Positions 63,521 to 64,000 of a DNA stretch of 64,000 nt are shown here, piece after piece. The first letter of the stretch is position 1. Each line of letters opens with the position of its first letter. Source of the stretch: Lycorma delicatula (taxonomy: Eukaryota; Arthropoda; Insecta; Hemiptera; Fulgoridae); NCBI RefSeq assembly GCF_047948215.1, contig NC_134455.1:106286495-106350494 (forward strand), read 5' to 3'. The notes under the pieces are model-generated. The model was not told where the DNA came from. It saw nothing but the letters and a program-made list of their open reading frames with translations, and did no database searches. The translations under genes and the position numbers were made by a program.

Positions 63521-64000
63521 TACACAAGTCTGGTCTTTTTTTTAACACATACTGCACTTATTGTGTTTTAATAATGTAAAATCATTAACTTCGAGGAAAA
63601 GGTTACACAAAAAACACATTGAAAACATATACAATCAATGCATGAAGAAAGTACAACATTAAATAAGAAATAATTCTTAATTATTTTTTGAAAAATAAAA
63701 AAAAAAAAAAATTTGTGAGAAATTCACAGGAGATAATTAATAATAAATGCTGATGAGCAGCCACTACATCAATCAATTCATACCCCATTTTTTGTCTGAT
63801 TTTCTAATTGTATGGAATCATACATGATGAGTAACAGCATGATTGATTTTAACAAAACTTGCAGAATAACATTATCTCTTACCAATATCTGCTATGTTTT
63901 AAATTCAAACATTACCAACGAGTAACCAATCTTAAAAAAATATATATTTTTTGCTTTTTATTAATCCTGGGTTATAAATGGCCTAATTAATTACTTATTT
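63521..64000. other. No gene recognised, AT-rich
   Basis: A/T runs only. Confidence 0.45.

Overview
This window comes from an AT-rich animal nuclear genome. Two spliced host genes, a dense mix of arthropod-type transposons and many tRNA-derived SINEs point to an insect with large introns. A large-genome hemipteran or relative fits the repeat content, but the species cannot be fixed from the sequence. There is no operon structure, CRISPR array, plasmid or phage content.

Two real genes diverge from a gap of 421 bp between start codons (23994-24414). Leftwards on the minus strand is an orthologue of aveugle (ave), the SAM-domain adaptor of Ras/MAPK signalling. Its first coding exon (23993-23955) encodes 13 residues. 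Its second (9491-9378) encodes the first half of the SAM domain. The rest lies beyond the left edge, so positions 1-23954 are two very large ave introns plus one exon. Rightwards on the plus strand is an orthologue of NDUFAF4, a mitochondrial complex I assembly factor. It has four coding exons (24415-24559, 26480-26571, 34356-34566, 48316-48527) that join without a break into 219 residues. From about 48.9 kb to the right edge no host exon was recognised.

Almost everything else is decayed mobile DNA. Left to right: an RTE/CFDP2-type LINE (1.7-4.9 kb), an I-clade LINE (5.1-7.1), a Ty1/copia element (10.4-13.3), a Helitron with both ends visible (13.76-16.3), a BEL/Pao retrotransposon split by an R1/Jockey-like LINE fragment (16.4-21.1), a mariner with matched ends (27.4-28.7), LINEs of a second family (30.0-32.3 and 52.7-53.9), several mariner and piggyBac remnants (33.7-37.3), an R1-clade LINE (39.5-41.6), a PIF1-type helicase fragment (42.6-43.2), a third LINE family (43.4-44.1 and 61.0-62.6), a Tc1/mariner-superfamily element with both ends and a D,D,D38D spacing (44.95-46.3), two more mariners (46.4-48.0), piggyBac (51.4-52.4), a hAT/ZBED-like element carrying a nested IS630/Tc1-like element (55.1-58.3), and further mariners (60.0-60.9, 62.9-63.5).

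A tRNA-derived SINE family, recognisable from three copies with 12-15 bp target duplications, occurs six times, always on the minus strand. One copy sits inside a LINE and so dates that LINE as older. I found no undescribed multi-gene system. The most interesting items are the divergent ave/NDUFAF4 promoter, the SINE family, the Helitron with a tandemly duplicated 3' terminus, the D38D element decayed only by point nonsense mutations, and a GC-rich unexplained island in NDUFAF4 intron 1.
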